The notes beneath the pieces are model-generated. The model did not search any database. It was not told the DNA's origin and saw only the letters and a list, made by a program, of their open reading frames with translations. The position numbers and the translations under genes were made by a program. A stretch of DNA of 64,000 bases from Nocardia africana NBRC 100379 (GTDB taxonomy: Bacteria; Actinomycetota; Actinomycetes; Mycobacteriales; Mycobacteriaceae): the NCBI RefSeq assembly GCF_001612635.1, contig NZ_BDAV01000005.1:248001-312000 (forward strand). Direction: 5' to 3'. Below, in pieces: positions 53,446 through 63,027 of the stretch (within the stretch, counting starts at the first letter, position 1; each line of letters opens with the position of its first letter).

Positions 53446-54657
53446 TCAGCGAGCGGACGACGCGATGTCGCCCGCGGCGGCCGTGGCGGCGGTCCGGCGA
53501 TAGGCCGCCGAGGTATCCCTGGAGATCCGATCCCACGAATAGCGGGCGCGGGCTCGTTGCAGCCCCGCCTCCCCCATCGCCTGGCGCGCCTGCCGGGTAT
53601 CGAGCAGGCCCGAGAGCACCTCGGCCAGCACCGCGGGATCACCCGAGGGCACCAGGCGGCCGGTCACGCCGTCGAGGACGGTGTCGAGCATTCCGCCGAC
53701 CGCGGTGGCGACCACGGGCTTCGCACACGACATCGCCTCGAGCGGAACGATGCCGAACGGCTCGTACCACGGCGTGCACACCACGGCGTCGGCCGAGCGC
53801 AACAGCATCGGCATTTCCCCCCGCGGCACCGGCCCGCGTAACCGAACTCGTTGCGACACATCGTATTCCGCGGCCACCGCGCGTAATCGCGCCTGCTCGG
53901 CCTCGTCCTCGGCGCTCGGCGAACCACCCGCGATCACCAGTTCGGTGTCGGGAACCTCCGACAATGCCGCGATCGCGGTGTCGAATCCCTTCCGCCGCAC
54001 CATGCGGCCGACCGAGACGATCCGCCGCGGCAGATCGGGTTCTTCGGCGGGGCCGTCGGGCGTGAACAGCGACAGGTCGACACCGCACGGCACCACCGAT
54101 GTGCGCTCGCGCGGCACCCCCATTTTCCCGAGCTCCCGGACCTCGTCGGAACAGGTCGCGACGATATGCGTGGCTCCGGCCGCGACCCGGCGCTCGGATT
54201 GGATACGCGAGCGCGGGCTGGTGTCGGCCAGCCCCTGATAGCGCCGCTTCACGGTGCCCAGCGCATGGAAGGTCAGCACCACCGGGACGGCGAGATCGCG
54301 GGCGGCGAGTTCGGCGGCGATACCCGACATCCAGAAATGCGCGTGCACGATATCGGGCGGGTCGGCACTCCACTGCTGTCGCAGGAATGCGGCGAAATCG
54401 GCCAGGAACGGCAGGATATCGTCCTTCGGGATGTGCTCGGGCGGGCCGGCCGGCACGTGGATCACGCGATATCCCGCTCCTACCAGCACCTCGGTGGGGA
54501 TGTCGGGGTCGTCACGGCGGGTGTAGACCCGCACGTCGTGGCCCAACCGGGCCAGTCCCGCGGCGAGTTCGGCCACATGCACGTTCTGCCCGCCCGCGTC
54601 CACACCACCCAGGGGAGCCAACGGGCTGGCGTGCTCGGACACCATCGCAATCTTCAC
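53446..54657 (-). CDS. Glycosyltransferase family 4
   Basis: This is a 403-aa GT-B glycosyltransferase: KIAMVSEHASPLAPLGGVDAG at the N-terminus, DIVHAHFWMSGIAAEL, RIVSVGRMVRRKGFDTAI and the nucleotide-sugar motif EPFGIVPLEAMSC. The pattern resembles retaining enzymes that use UDP- or GDP-sugars. GTG 54657 has GGAGG 4 nt upstream. It is the first gene of the leftward operon and divergent from the GT9 gene at 54.9 kb. The 241-bp space between them must hold both promoters. Confidence 0.92.
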   Translation of the reverse strand: MKIAMVSEHASPLAPLGGVDAGGQNVHVAELAAGLARLGHDVRVYTRRDDPDIPTEVLVGAGYRVIHVPAGPPEHIPKDDILPFLADFAAFLRQQWSADPPDIVHAHFWMSGIAAELAARDLAVPVVLTFHALGTVKRRYQGLADTSPRSRIQSERRVAAGATHIVATCSDEVRELGKMGVPRERTSVVPCGVDLSLFTPDGPAEEPDLPRRIVSVGRMVRRKGFDTAIAALSEVPDTELVIAGGSPSAEDEAEQARLRAVAAEYDVSQRVRLRGPVPRGEMPMLLRSADAVVCTPWYEPFGIVPLEAMSCAKPVVATAVGGMLDTVLDGVTGRLVPSGDPAVLAEVLSGLLDTRQARQAMGEAGLQRARARYSWDRISRDTSAAYRRTAATAAAGDIASSAR

Positions 54658-54898
54658 GCTTCCTCCGATCCGCGTCGCCGCCGGTGGACCTCGCGCTCTC
54701 GAACTGCGCCATAGCTGGCGGAAACCGTGCCATGGATGTATGCGACCCGCGACCGGCCCGATCGTTCGACTTCTGAACCGGTTGTGGTCGTCATGCCCGC
54801 GCAGACGCGATGCAAACGGCCCGGAGCAGAACAGTCCGACGACCGGGCGTCGGTGAACGACCAGGACTGAGTCGCGCGCGCACGGGTAGGGCTGCGGT

Positions 54899-56059
54899 AT
54901 GTCCGAGACGACGACAGCCCCGGCCACGACAGCGGCACCTCAGCGGCCCGCTGCTGTTCCCGCGACCGAGGGTGCGAGCATCGGCCCGATCGGCGACACC
55001 GTGCCCGACGTGCGGCGCATCGTGGTTCTGCGCGGTGGCGCACTCGGCGACCTGCTGTACGCGGTGCCGGCCCTGTACGCCTTGGCCGCGGCCTACCCCG
55101 GCGCCGAGATCACCCTGCTCGGCGCGGCTCTGCATGCCGAACTCCTGCGGGACCGGCCCGGACCGGTCGACGAGGTCGCGGTCCTCCCGGTCACCCGCAC
55201 CGACTGGAACGAACCCGCGCAACCGGCCGAGACCGAATTCGTCGACCGAATCCGCGAACGCCCCGTGGATCTGGCCGTGCAACTGCACGGCGGTGGCGCC
55301 TGGTCGAATCCCTTTCTGCGCCAGCTGAATCCGAGGGTGAGCATCGGTTCCCGCGCCGAGGGCGCAGCGCCGCTGGATCGCACCCTCGCCTATCGCTTCT
55401 ATCAGAACGAGGTGTTGCGGGCACTCGAGGTGGTCGGGCTGGCCGGCGCGCCGCCGGTGGTGCTGGAGCCGCGCGTGGAACTCACACCCCGGGATCTGGC
55501 CGCGGCCGATGCGGCACTGGGCACCGTGACCGGCCCGCTGGTGATCGTGCATCCCGGCGCGAACGATTCCCGGCGGCGCTGGCCGGCGCAGGCCTTCGCC
55601 GAGATCGCCACCCACTGCCTGGACCGCGGTGCGACCGTGGTGATCATCGGCGGCCCGTCGGATCAGGCGCTGGTGGCCGATCTGCGTTCTCACATCCCGG
55701 TCGCGGCGACCGGCGATGCCAGGCTGCGCACCCTGGTCGGCTCCGATATGCCGACACTGTGCGGAGTGCTCGCCCGCGCCACGGTCCTGGTCGGCAACGA
55801 CAGCGGACCGCGACATCTCGCCCGGGCACTCGGCACACCGACCGTGGGGGTGTTCTGGATCGGCAACGTCATCAGCGCCGGGCCGCTGAGCCGCGGCAGC
55901 GACCGCGTGCTCATCTCCTGGCAGACCCACTGCCCGGCATGCGGACACGACGCCACCGACGAGCGTCTGCCCCGCTGCCCGCACGGCGATTCGCTCGTGT
56001 CCACGGTGCCCGTCGCGGCGGTGCGCGCGGACGTGGACGAGCTGCTCGGCTGGAAGTGA
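54899..56059 (+). CDS. GT9 (heptosyltransferase-family) glycosyltransferase
   Basis: This is the only plus-strand gene in the cluster. The 386-aa protein has an Ala/Thr/Pro-rich N-terminal extension of about 38 residues, then the GT9 fold: IVVLRGGALGDLLYAVPALY, LVIVHPGANDSRRRWPAQAF and VLVGNDSGPRHLARALGTPT. A Cys/His pattern near the end (THCPACGHD, LPRCPHGD) could bind zinc. It is convergent with hldE, 9 bp from its stop. Confidence 0.92.
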   Translation: MSETTTAPATTAAPQRPAAVPATEGASIGPIGDTVPDVRRIVVLRGGALGDLLYAVPALYALAAAYPGAEITLLGAALHAELLRDRPGPVDEVAVLPVTRTDWNEPAQPAETEFVDRIRERPVDLAVQLHGGGAWSNPFLRQLNPRVSIGSRAEGAAPLDRTLAYRFYQNEVLRALEVVGLAGAPPVVLEPRVELTPRDLAAADAALGTVTGPLVIVHPGANDSRRRWPAQAFAEIATHCLDRGATVVIIGGPSDQALVADLRSHIPVAATGDARLRTLVGSDMPTLCGVLARATVLVGNDSGPRHLARALGTPTVGVFWIGNVISAGPLSRGSDRVLISWQTHCPACGHDATDERLPRCPHGDSLVSTVPVAAVRADVDELLGWK

Positions 56060-56068
56060 TCGTGGCCG

Positions 56069-57562
56069 CTAGGGCGCGGCGCCGGAGCGAATGCGCGCGA
56101 TGACCTGCGACGTCGAGTGATCGGCCAGATAACTCAGCACCCGCACCTCTCCGCCGTAGCCGTTCACGATCGGCGCCTCCGGCAACATCTCCGGCCGATA
56201 GTCGCCACCCTTGACATAGAGGTCGGGTGTGGTCGCGCGCAGCAGGGCGGCCGGGGTGTCCTCGTCGAAGATGGTCACGTGATCCACGCAGCTCAGCGCC
56301 GCCAGGACGGCCGCACGCTCGTGGTCGGGGTTCACCGGCCGGTCCGGCCCCTTCAGCGCGCGCACGCTGCGGTCCGAATTCACCGCCACCACCAGCACGT
56401 CGCCGAGCCGTTTCGCCTCGTTGAGATAGGCGATATGGCCGGCATGCAGCACGTCGAAGCACCCGTTGGTGAACACGATCCGTTTGCCGGCCGACCGCTG
56501 ATGCGCCAGCACCGTGGCGAGGTCGCGTGCCGACAACACCGCCCCCGCGCTGCGCGCGAGCCGATCGCGCAATTCGGAGGTCGAACACATCGAGGTCCCG
56601 GTGCGGTGCACCACCACATCCGCAGCCGCCTGCGCCACCTCCACCGCGGCGGTCGAGGGCAGCCGGCCGAGCAGCGCCAGCGTCAGCGCGGCGACGAAAG
56701 TGTCTCCGGCGCCGGGAGATTGGCTCTCCGGCACGGGCTCGGCCCAGGTCCGGTGCAGCGGCCGATCCCCCTGCAGCAGCACCGCGCCGTCGCGGTCGAG
56801 GGTCACCACGACCGCGCCGGCGCCGGTGAGTTCGAAGAGCCGGTCGCGGTGCCGGTCGAACCATTCCACGCGGGACCGCCCCGGCATCGCCGACGGCATC
56901 CCCAGCACCCGTGCGGCCTCGTCGGCATTCGGGGTCACCAGATCGGGACGCAGATCCGCCCACCGGGTCGGATGGTGGGTGTCGACGATCACCAGCGGCA
57001 GGTCGGCCCGGCGGGCGGCCAGCGCCTCCCGGACCCGCTCCCCGAGTACACCGTCGTAATCGCAGACCACGAGGGCATCGGCCCCGTCGAGCGCCTCGGG
57101 CAGGGTGTCGATCACCCGGTCGACGTCGGCACCGGTCGCCGGCGCCGACGTGCTCCGATCGAAGCGCACCACGATCTGGTCTCCGGACACCACCCGGCAT
57201 TTCGCCACGGTCTCGGCGTCGGCCACGCTCAGATAGGTCGTATCCACTCCGCAGCGGCGCAGCGAATCGCGCAGATGGGTGCCGTGCTCGTCGGCTCCGG
57301 CCAGCGCGACCAGACGCACCTCGGCGCCCAGGGCCGCGATATTGGCCGCGGTATTGGCCGCGCCGCCCGGCAGATAGCTCGTCGTGTGCACGTCGACCAC
57401 GGGCACCGGCGCCTCCCGGCACAGCCGCTCCGAACGGCCCCACATCCAGACGTCGAGCACCGCGTCCCCGAGGACGACCACCGTCGCGTGCTGCTGGGCG
57501 AGGCGGTCGGCGATCTCCGGAACCAGACTCCGCGAAACCGGTGATCCCGCTTCACGATTCAT
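56069..57562 (-). CDS. hldE: Bifunctional heptose 7-phosphate kinase / heptose 1-phosphate adenylyltransferase
   Basis: HldE phosphorylates D-glycero-D-manno-heptose 7-phosphate at C1 and, after GmhB, attaches AMP to give ADP-heptose. The 497-aa protein has a PfkB kinase domain (residues 25-335: VVVLGDAVLDVWMWG, LPGGAANTAANIAALG, SPGAGDTFVAAL) and a nucleotidyltransferase domain (365-497: RIVFTNGCFDVLHAGHIAYL with the HxGH motif, and YVKGGDY). Both active sites look intact. It is separated from its partners GmhA and GmhB by 5-7 kb but belongs to the same cluster. Confidence 0.95.
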   Translation of the reverse strand: MNREAGSPVSRSLVPEIADRLAQQHATVVVLGDAVLDVWMWGRSERLCREAPVPVVDVHTTSYLPGGAANTAANIAALGAEVRLVALAGADEHGTHLRDSLRRCGVDTTYLSVADAETVAKCRVVSGDQIVVRFDRSTSAPATGADVDRVIDTLPEALDGADALVVCDYDGVLGERVREALAARRADLPLVIVDTHHPTRWADLRPDLVTPNADEAARVLGMPSAMPGRSRVEWFDRHRDRLFELTGAGAVVVTLDRDGAVLLQGDRPLHRTWAEPVPESQSPGAGDTFVAALTLALLGRLPSTAAVEVAQAAADVVVHRTGTSMCSTSELRDRLARSAGAVLSARDLATVLAHQRSAGKRIVFTNGCFDVLHAGHIAYLNEAKRLGDVLVVAVNSDRSVRALKGPDRPVNPDHERAAVLAALSCVDHVTIFDEDTPAALLRATTPDLYVKGGDYRPEMLPEAPIVNGYGGEVRVLSYLADHSTSQVIARIRSGAAP

Positions 57563-57606
57563 GTGTCCTCCTCGAGGCGGCGGGTCTTCGGGTGTGCGCC
57601 GATGAA

Positions 57607-58023
57607 TCAGTTCTTCCGGCGGGCGCGCTCGTTGGACCGCTGGATGGATTCGATCAATTCCTTCTTCGTCATCCGGGAGCGGCCGCTGATGTCGAGGCGC
57701 TTGGCGACATCCAGCAGATGCTGTTTCGACGCATTGGCATCCACACCGCCGGCGGTCGTGCCGGCCGGCTCGGGGCCGCCGTGCCGGGCGCGCTCGTCGG
57801 AGGGACCCTTCTGCTTCTTGGGCTCCCAGTGGTCGCCGACCTTCTCGTAACTGTGCTTGAGTGCGGCGTATGCGACGCGATGCGCGCGTTGTTCGCTCCG
57901 GTACTCCTCCAGCGCGGAGTCGTGAACCTCGGCGAATATCCGCTGCGCGTGCTCATCGGATTTCCGTATCGTGCTGGGCAATTCGGACTGTTTCGGGTCA
58001 CCGCGCCGTGTGGTCTTGGGCAT
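57607..58023 (-). CDS. ChaB-family protein with Rho-N/SAP-like C-terminal domain
   Basis: This 138-aa protein has the ChaB pattern in its first 75 residues (LPSTIRKSDEHAQRIFAEVHDSA, RVAYAALKHSYEKVGDHW) and a helix-extension-helix at the end (SKQHLLDVAKRLDISGRSRM, TKKELIESIQRS) as in Rho N-terminal or plasmid-associated proteins. A Gly/Pro-rich link joins them. Such proteins are common in actinobacteria; their function is unknown. It looks like a passenger within the glycan cluster. Confidence 0.88.
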   Translation of the reverse strand: MPKTTRRGDPKQSELPSTIRKSDEHAQRIFAEVHDSALEEYRSEQRAHRVAYAALKHSYEKVGDHWEPKKQKGPSDERARHGGPEPAGTTAGGVDANASKQHLLDVAKRLDISGRSRMTKKELIESIQRSNERARRKN

Positions 58024-58109
58024 CGTCTGTTCCCTTCGTCGACGGACAACTACTCGGGTCGCCGAACCGGCGGCCCTGTCGACGCACTACCCGGACTGCT
58101 CCGGCATAT

Positions 58110-58985
58110 TCACCGCAACAGCGCGATCTGCGCTTCGACGTGCTCGGGCAGGCGGCGGCGTTCCCGCAGCGCGTGCGGCATCCGGGCCGCGAAGCTCACC
58201 AGAGCCGGGACACCGCTGGGGTGGCGCAACGCCGTGCGGCCGAAGGCGGCCAGCTCACGCAGGCAGGCGCCGACGGGCCGGCGCATCACCGCGGTGAGCG
58301 CGGCGTTGCGGGATTCGAGGTAGACGCGGGCGGTATTCGGCATCCGGCGCGGCGAAGGCATATGCCGGCTGACGATCTGCGGCGAATAGCACAGCAACCA
58401 TCCCGCGGCGGCCAGATCGTAGGCCAGCAGCGTCTCCTCCCCGGCGAAATGCAGCACCGGGGAGAATCCGCCGGCCGCCAGGAACGGATCACGGCGCACC
58501 ACCGCCGCCCCCGCCAGAAATCCCAGCACCGATGGTCCCGGCGCCCGGGGATCGGTCCCCAGGGCACTGCGGTGCATCAACTCGTTGACCGGATCCTCGC
58601 GCATGTCGGGACCGACCAAAGTCCGGCCCGCGATCAACCCCACCTCGGGATGCCGATCGAACAGCTGCTCGGCCGTCGGCAATGCGCCCGGCGCCCACCA
58701 GGCGTCGTCGTCACAGAACGCGACGAACGGTGTGGTGGCACATCGGGTGCCGTGATTGCGGGCGACCGCGCCGTCGTTGCGCGGCAGCTCGACCACCTCC
58801 AGCGCACGGATCCGCCCGCGAAATCCGGCCGCCGCCGGCACCGTGTGATCGTCGGACGCGTTGTCCACCACCACGATCGGCGGTTGCGGCTCGATCTCGG
58901 CGAGGCGGTCCAGGGTGATGACCAGTTCGTCGGCCCGGTTGCGGGTCGCGATCACCACGGTCGTCCTGCTGCGATCCCGGCTCAT
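58110..58985 (-). CDS. Glycosyltransferase family 2
   Basis: This is a 291-aa GT-A glycosyltransferase: TTVVIATRNRADELVITLDR, VVVDNASDDHTV, and the metal-site motif AFCDDDAWWAPG, followed by AGGFSPVLHFAGEETLLAYDL. A hydrophobic C-terminal part suggests membrane association. ATG 58985 overlaps the dehydrogenase stop (ATGA). It probably adds a sugar to the glycan made by this cluster. Confidence 0.92.
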   Translation of the reverse strand: MSRDRSRTTVVIATRNRADELVITLDRLAEIEPQPPIVVVDNASDDHTVPAAAGFRGRIRALEVVELPRNDGAVARNHGTRCATTPFVAFCDDDAWWAPGALPTAEQLFDRHPEVGLIAGRTLVGPDMREDPVNELMHRSALGTDPRAPGPSVLGFLAGAAVVRRDPFLAAGGFSPVLHFAGEETLLAYDLAAAGWLLCYSPQIVSRHMPSPRRMPNTARVYLESRNAALTAVMRRPVGACLRELAAFGRTALRHPSGVPALVSFAARMPHALRERRRLPEHVEAQIALLR

Positions 58986-60283
58986 CGGCCGTTGCCGATC
59001 ACGGTGAACCCGTCGCGCCGCAGAGCCTCGGCGTCGAGCAGATTCCGGGTGTCGACGATCAGCCGGCGCCGCGTGAGAGTGCCCAGGCGCGGCCAGTCCA
59101 GTTTGGCGAATTCCGGCCATTCGGTCGCCACCACCACCGCATCCGCCTCCCGCGCGGCGTCGTAGGGGTCGTCGACGATGTGCACCCGGGCCGGCAGGCC
59201 CAGATCCCGGCCGCGCGCCGGCGCCACGGTGGGGTCGTAGACGCACAGCTGCGCGCCGTGTCCGGCCAGGGCGGCGGCCAAGCGCCGGGCCGGTGAGTCG
59301 CGCAGGTCGCCGGTGCCGGCCTTGAATGTCAGGCCGAACAGCGCGGCCCGCACCCCGGCCAGGTCTTCGCCGGTGCGGCCCAGTACCCGCGCGACGGTGG
59401 TGACGGTGCGGTCGGTCTGCGCGCGATTGGCCGCCACCGCGGCCTCCAGCACACCCAGGTTCACCTGCTTGTCGTGGGCGATGTGCAGCAGCGCCGCGGT
59501 GTCCTTCGGCAGACACGACCCGCCCCAGCCCGGCCCCGGCCGCAGGAACGCGGCGCCGATGCGCGGATCCGAACCCAGACATTCGCCGACGAGTTCGATA
59601 TCGGCACAGACCTTTTCGCACAGCTCGGCGAGTTCGTTCACGAACGACACCTTCGTCGCGAGGAAGGCATTGCTCGCGTACTTGGCCACCTCGGCACTTT
59701 CGAAATCGACGATCTGCACCGCCGGGGACTCCACGCCCTGATACAGCCGCGCGATCCGCTCCCCGACCTCGGCATCGGCGGCACCGATGACGATGCGATC
59801 GGCGTGCAGGAAGTCGTAGACCGCGTGACTTTCCCGCAGGAATTCGGGATTGCTCACCACATGCAGCCCGTGCCGGCCCGCCGCCTCGCCGGCCGTGCGC
59901 GCCGTGCCGACCGGGACGGTGGACTTCAGCACGATGATCGCGCCGGGAGACAGCAGATCGAACAGGGTGGCCAGCACGTCCTGGACGGCACTGGCGTCCG
60001 CCGCACCCGACGGGGTCGCGGGCGTCGGCACGCAGACGAAGACCACACCCGCCTGCGCGAGCCGTTCGATATCGGTGTCGAACTCCAGCAGTCCGGCGCG
60101 AATGCCTTGGCGCAGAAGCGGTTCCAAGTCCGGCTCGTGAAGGTCGGTGCGTCCCTGCCGCAATCGTTCGACACAGCCGGCGTCGACGTCGACCGCGGTC
60201 ACCGGCCACCCGAGATGCGCGAGTCCCGCCGCCGTGGTGGTGCCGACGTACCCGGCTCCCACGACGCCGATACGTTCACTCAT
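58982..60283 (-). CDS. UDP-glucose/nucleotide-sugar 6-dehydrogenase
   Basis: This enzyme of 433 aa oxidises a UDP-sugar to the uronic acid with NAD. Motifs are IGVVGAGYVGTTTAAGLAHL, VPTPATPSG, the catalytic Cys in GPGWGGSCLPKDT and FKAGTGDLRDSPA. Its product, if UDP-glucuronate, is the substrate of the decarboxylase-like enzyme at 63 kb, giving UDP-xylose. The start is ATG 60283. The upstream GT2 gene overlaps it by 8 bp. Confidence 0.93.
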   Translation of the reverse strand: MSERIGVVGAGYVGTTTAAGLAHLGWPVTAVDVDAGCVERLRQGRTDLHEPDLEPLLRQGIRAGLLEFDTDIERLAQAGVVFVCVPTPATPSGAADASAVQDVLATLFDLLSPGAIIVLKSTVPVGTARTAGEAAGRHGLHVVSNPEFLRESHAVYDFLHADRIVIGAADAEVGERIARLYQGVESPAVQIVDFESAEVAKYASNAFLATKVSFVNELAELCEKVCADIELVGECLGSDPRIGAAFLRPGPGWGGSCLPKDTAALLHIAHDKQVNLGVLEAAVAANRAQTDRTVTTVARVLGRTGEDLAGVRAALFGLTFKAGTGDLRDSPARRLAAALAGHGAQLCVYDPTVAPARGRDLGLPARVHIVDDPYDAAREADAVVVATEWPEFAKLDWPRLGTLTRRRLIVDTRNLLDAEALRRDGFTVIGNGR

Positions 60284-61367
60284 GGCCGGCCTCCGATCCG
60301 CCGGTCGCCGGCCGGGGCCGCCGGGTTCCGCGTGCCACCTGCCATTCGCCGCGCAACCGATGCCAGCACGCCGCCGGTGGAATCAGCACACTGGTCAGCG
60401 CCATGGCACCGACCTCGCGAACGGTGGCCGGACCCTGACCGATACGCCGCGCCGCGAACTCGGCCGTTCCCGCCAGCCACAGGCCCGCACACGCGAGGGC
60501 GGGCGCGCGGCGACGGCGCACCGCGAACACCGCGGCCGCGACCCCCGCCGCCGAGACCGCCGCGTGGGTGCCGAGTCTGCCGCTGCCCTCGCCGATGTCG
60601 TCGCGCCAGGTGCGGCCGAATTTACGGCGCATCAACGCGTTGTCCGCATTCCCCGCCTGCGCGCGCAGCGACGACAGCAGTGAACCGGACGCGGGAGGGT
60701 GCGTGGTCACCCGGCTGCCCGAGGTGATGTGACGCCCGGTCCGCACGACGCGCAGCGCGAAGTCGGAGTCTTCGCGGTAGGCACGCCGGAAGCGTTCGTC
60801 GAAGCCACCCAGTTCGGCGAGCACCACACGGCGATAGGCCATATCCGCGGTGATCCAGCGCGCACCCGCCAAGGCGGCGGTTCCGCGCTCGGCGTCGGTG
60901 GGCCGGCGTCCGGCCGGCAGCGGCACCCACAGCCGTGCCTGCGATCCGGCGACATCGCCCGGCAGATCACGCAGATCCTCGGCCAGGCGCGTCCGCCATT
61001 CCGGTGACGGCACCACATCGTCGTCGAGAAACGCGATCCATTCCGACTCGGCCGCGCGCCACCCGGCGTTGCGTGCCGCCGCCGGTCCGCGACCGCCCGA
61101 GCGCACCACGCGCACGGGAATCTCGCTGGGCGGCAACGACAACGGCTCGACGGCATCCGATCGACCGGCCGACGGCCGATCGTCGACGACGACGATCTCG
61201 GCCGGGGCCACACCACCGGGCCGATTCACCGCCGCCAGCACGTTCGCCAATCCGGCTCGTCCGATGGTGGGGATCACGATGGTGTAGTCGGGAGTCACAC
61301 CGTCGGTGCCGCCGGGAGCCGCAGAGTCGGTACCACCGGGAATCTCCGCGTCGCGCACGCCGCTCAC
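60276..61367 (-). CDS. Glycosyltransferase family 2 with C-terminal membrane segments
   Basis: This 363-aa enzyme has the GT-A motifs YTIVIPTIGRAGLANVLAAV, EIVVVDDRPSAGRSD, WIAFLDDDVVPSPEW and AYREDSDFALRV. From residue about 285 there are two hydrophobic segments (THAAVSAAGVAAAVFAV; ALACAGLWLAGTAEF). GTG 61367 overlaps the carbamoyltransferase stop (GTGA). The sugar it transfers is unknown. Confidence 0.9.
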   Translation of the reverse strand: MSGVRDAEIPGGTDSAAPGGTDGVTPDYTIVIPTIGRAGLANVLAAVNRPGGVAPAEIVVVDDRPSAGRSDAVEPLSLPPSEIPVRVVRSGGRGPAAARNAGWRAAESEWIAFLDDDVVPSPEWRTRLAEDLRDLPGDVAGSQARLWVPLPAGRRPTDAERGTAALAGARWITADMAYRRVVLAELGGFDERFRRAYREDSDFALRVVRTGRHITSGSRVTTHPPASGSLLSSLRAQAGNADNALMRRKFGRTWRDDIGEGSGRLGTHAAVSAAGVAAAVFAVRRRRAPALACAGLWLAGTAEFAARRIGQGPATVREVGAMALTSVLIPPAACWHRLRGEWQVARGTRRPRPATGGSEAGHE

Positions 61368-62986
61368 CGCCGCACGACGAACGGGCCGATCGCGAGCAGG
61401 TCCACCGGCGCGGAACCGAAACACTCGAGCGCGTCGCGGGGGGAATCGACCATGGGCCGGCCGGCGGTGTTGAGGCTCGTGTTCACCACCACGGGCAGCC
61501 CGGTCAACTCCTCGAACCGGGCGATCATCCCGGACAGCAGCGGCTGGTCGGCAGCGTCGACGGTCTGGATGCGGGCGGTGCCGTCCACATGGGTCACCGC
61601 CGGCAGACGCTCCCGCCACGGTTCGGCGACATCGTGGACGAAAAGCATGTAGGGACTGGGCAGTGGCCCGCGGGTGAAGATCTGCGACGCCCGCTCGGCC
61701 AGCACCATCGGCGCCACCGGACGGAACTGTTCGCGGCCCTTGACGGCGTTGAGGCGCTCCAGATTTCCGGCGTACCCCGGATGCGCCAGCAGCGAACGAT
61801 ATCCGAGGGCGCGGGGGCCGAATTCGGCCCGGCCCTGGAACCAGGCGACGATCTCGTTGCCGGCCAGCGCCTGTGCGACGGTGCCGGCCAGGTCGGCCGG
61901 TCGGTCGTAGCGAATGTGAGCCTCGCGCAGCGTCTGTTCGATCTCGGCGTCGGAGAAGCCGCGGCCGAGAGCGGCCGTGGTCATGGGATCGGGAGGTGGT
62001 CCCGCTTCGGCGGCGATCGCCAGGGCGGCACCGAGCGCGGTGCCCGAATCGCCCGCCGCCGGCTGCACCCAGATGTCGTCGAACGGTCCCTGGTCGAACA
62101 GCGCGGTATTCGCCACACAGTTCAGCGCGATACCCCCGGCCAGGGTGAGCTTGTCCGCCGAGGTGGCCGCGCGCAACCACCGGCACAGGTCCAGCATCAC
62201 CTCCTGCAGGACCTGCTGGACCGAGGCGGCGAGGTCGGCGTGTTCGGGCCGCATCGGCTCGTGCGGGGCGCGCTTCGGGGCATAGGCGTCCCAGTTGATC
62301 GGGTGGGTGCGAAAACCGCCGTCGCCGGTGCTGAAAACCTTGTCGCGCAACCAGTCCACGAATCGCGGCTGCCCGTACGAGGCCAGCGCCATCACCTTGT
62401 ACTCGTCACTGGAACGCAGGAAACCGAGGTGGGCGGTCAGTTCCTCGTACATCAACCCGAGCGAATGCGGAAGCTGTTGCGTGGCAAGCACATCCAGCTT
62501 TCCGTTGCGGTATTCACCGGCAAGCATCGACGTCGACTCGCCACGGCCGTCCAGCGTCAGCACGGCCGCGTCTCCGAACGGCGCGGCGAGCCCGCAGGAC
62601 GCCGCGTGCGCGACGTGGTGCCGCACGAAACGCACCTTGTCCGGGTCCAGCCCGGGCAGCTCGGTCGCCAGCAGGTACGGAGCCCGCTCCGCGTACCGGG
62701 TGCGCAACGGTTCCCAGCTCGGATCCAGGCCGCCGAGGCTCTCGTCCACCTGTGCGGGATCGTAGGAGTAGCCCACCGCATCGAGATCCGCCGCGGTGAG
62801 TCCCGCCTGGGCCAGACACCAGGCCGCGGCCTGTCCGGGCTGTTCCCACGCCGAGAACGGCACCGGGCGCTTGCCGTGCTTACGCCTGCTGAACCGTTCC
62901 TCTTCGGCGGCCGCGACGATTGTGCCGTCCACGACCAGCGCCGCCGCCGAATCGTGAAATATGGCATTGATTCCGAGAACGCGCAT
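61364..62986 (-). CDS. Carbamoyltransferase (NodU/CmcH family)
   Basis: This 540-aa enzyme transfers a carbamoyl group from carbamoyl phosphate to a hydroxyl, usually on a sugar. It shows VLGINAIFHDSAAALVVDG, EEERFSRRKHGKRP, VRHHVAHAAS, LAGGIALNCVANTAL, EFGPRALGYRSLLA and VVNTSLNTAGRPMVDSP, in family order. ATG 62986 has GGGAGG upstream. In this cluster it probably decorates the glycan, as NodU does on Nod factors. Confidence 0.94.
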   Translation of the reverse strand: MRVLGINAIFHDSAAALVVDGTIVAAAEEERFSRRKHGKRPVPFSAWEQPGQAAAWCLAQAGLTAADLDAVGYSYDPAQVDESLGGLDPSWEPLRTRYAERAPYLLATELPGLDPDKVRFVRHHVAHAASCGLAAPFGDAAVLTLDGRGESTSMLAGEYRNGKLDVLATQQLPHSLGLMYEELTAHLGFLRSSDEYKVMALASYGQPRFVDWLRDKVFSTGDGGFRTHPINWDAYAPKRAPHEPMRPEHADLAASVQQVLQEVMLDLCRWLRAATSADKLTLAGGIALNCVANTALFDQGPFDDIWVQPAAGDSGTALGAALAIAAEAGPPPDPMTTAALGRGFSDAEIEQTLREAHIRYDRPADLAGTVAQALAGNEIVAWFQGRAEFGPRALGYRSLLAHPGYAGNLERLNAVKGREQFRPVAPMVLAERASQIFTRGPLPSPYMLFVHDVAEPWRERLPAVTHVDGTARIQTVDAADQPLLSGMIARFEELTGLPVVVNTSLNTAGRPMVDSPRDALECFGSAPVDLLAIGPFVVRR

Positions 62987-63027
62987 CGAACACCTCCCAC
63001 AGGTGTCGCAAGGCTTGTGCCGGCGAA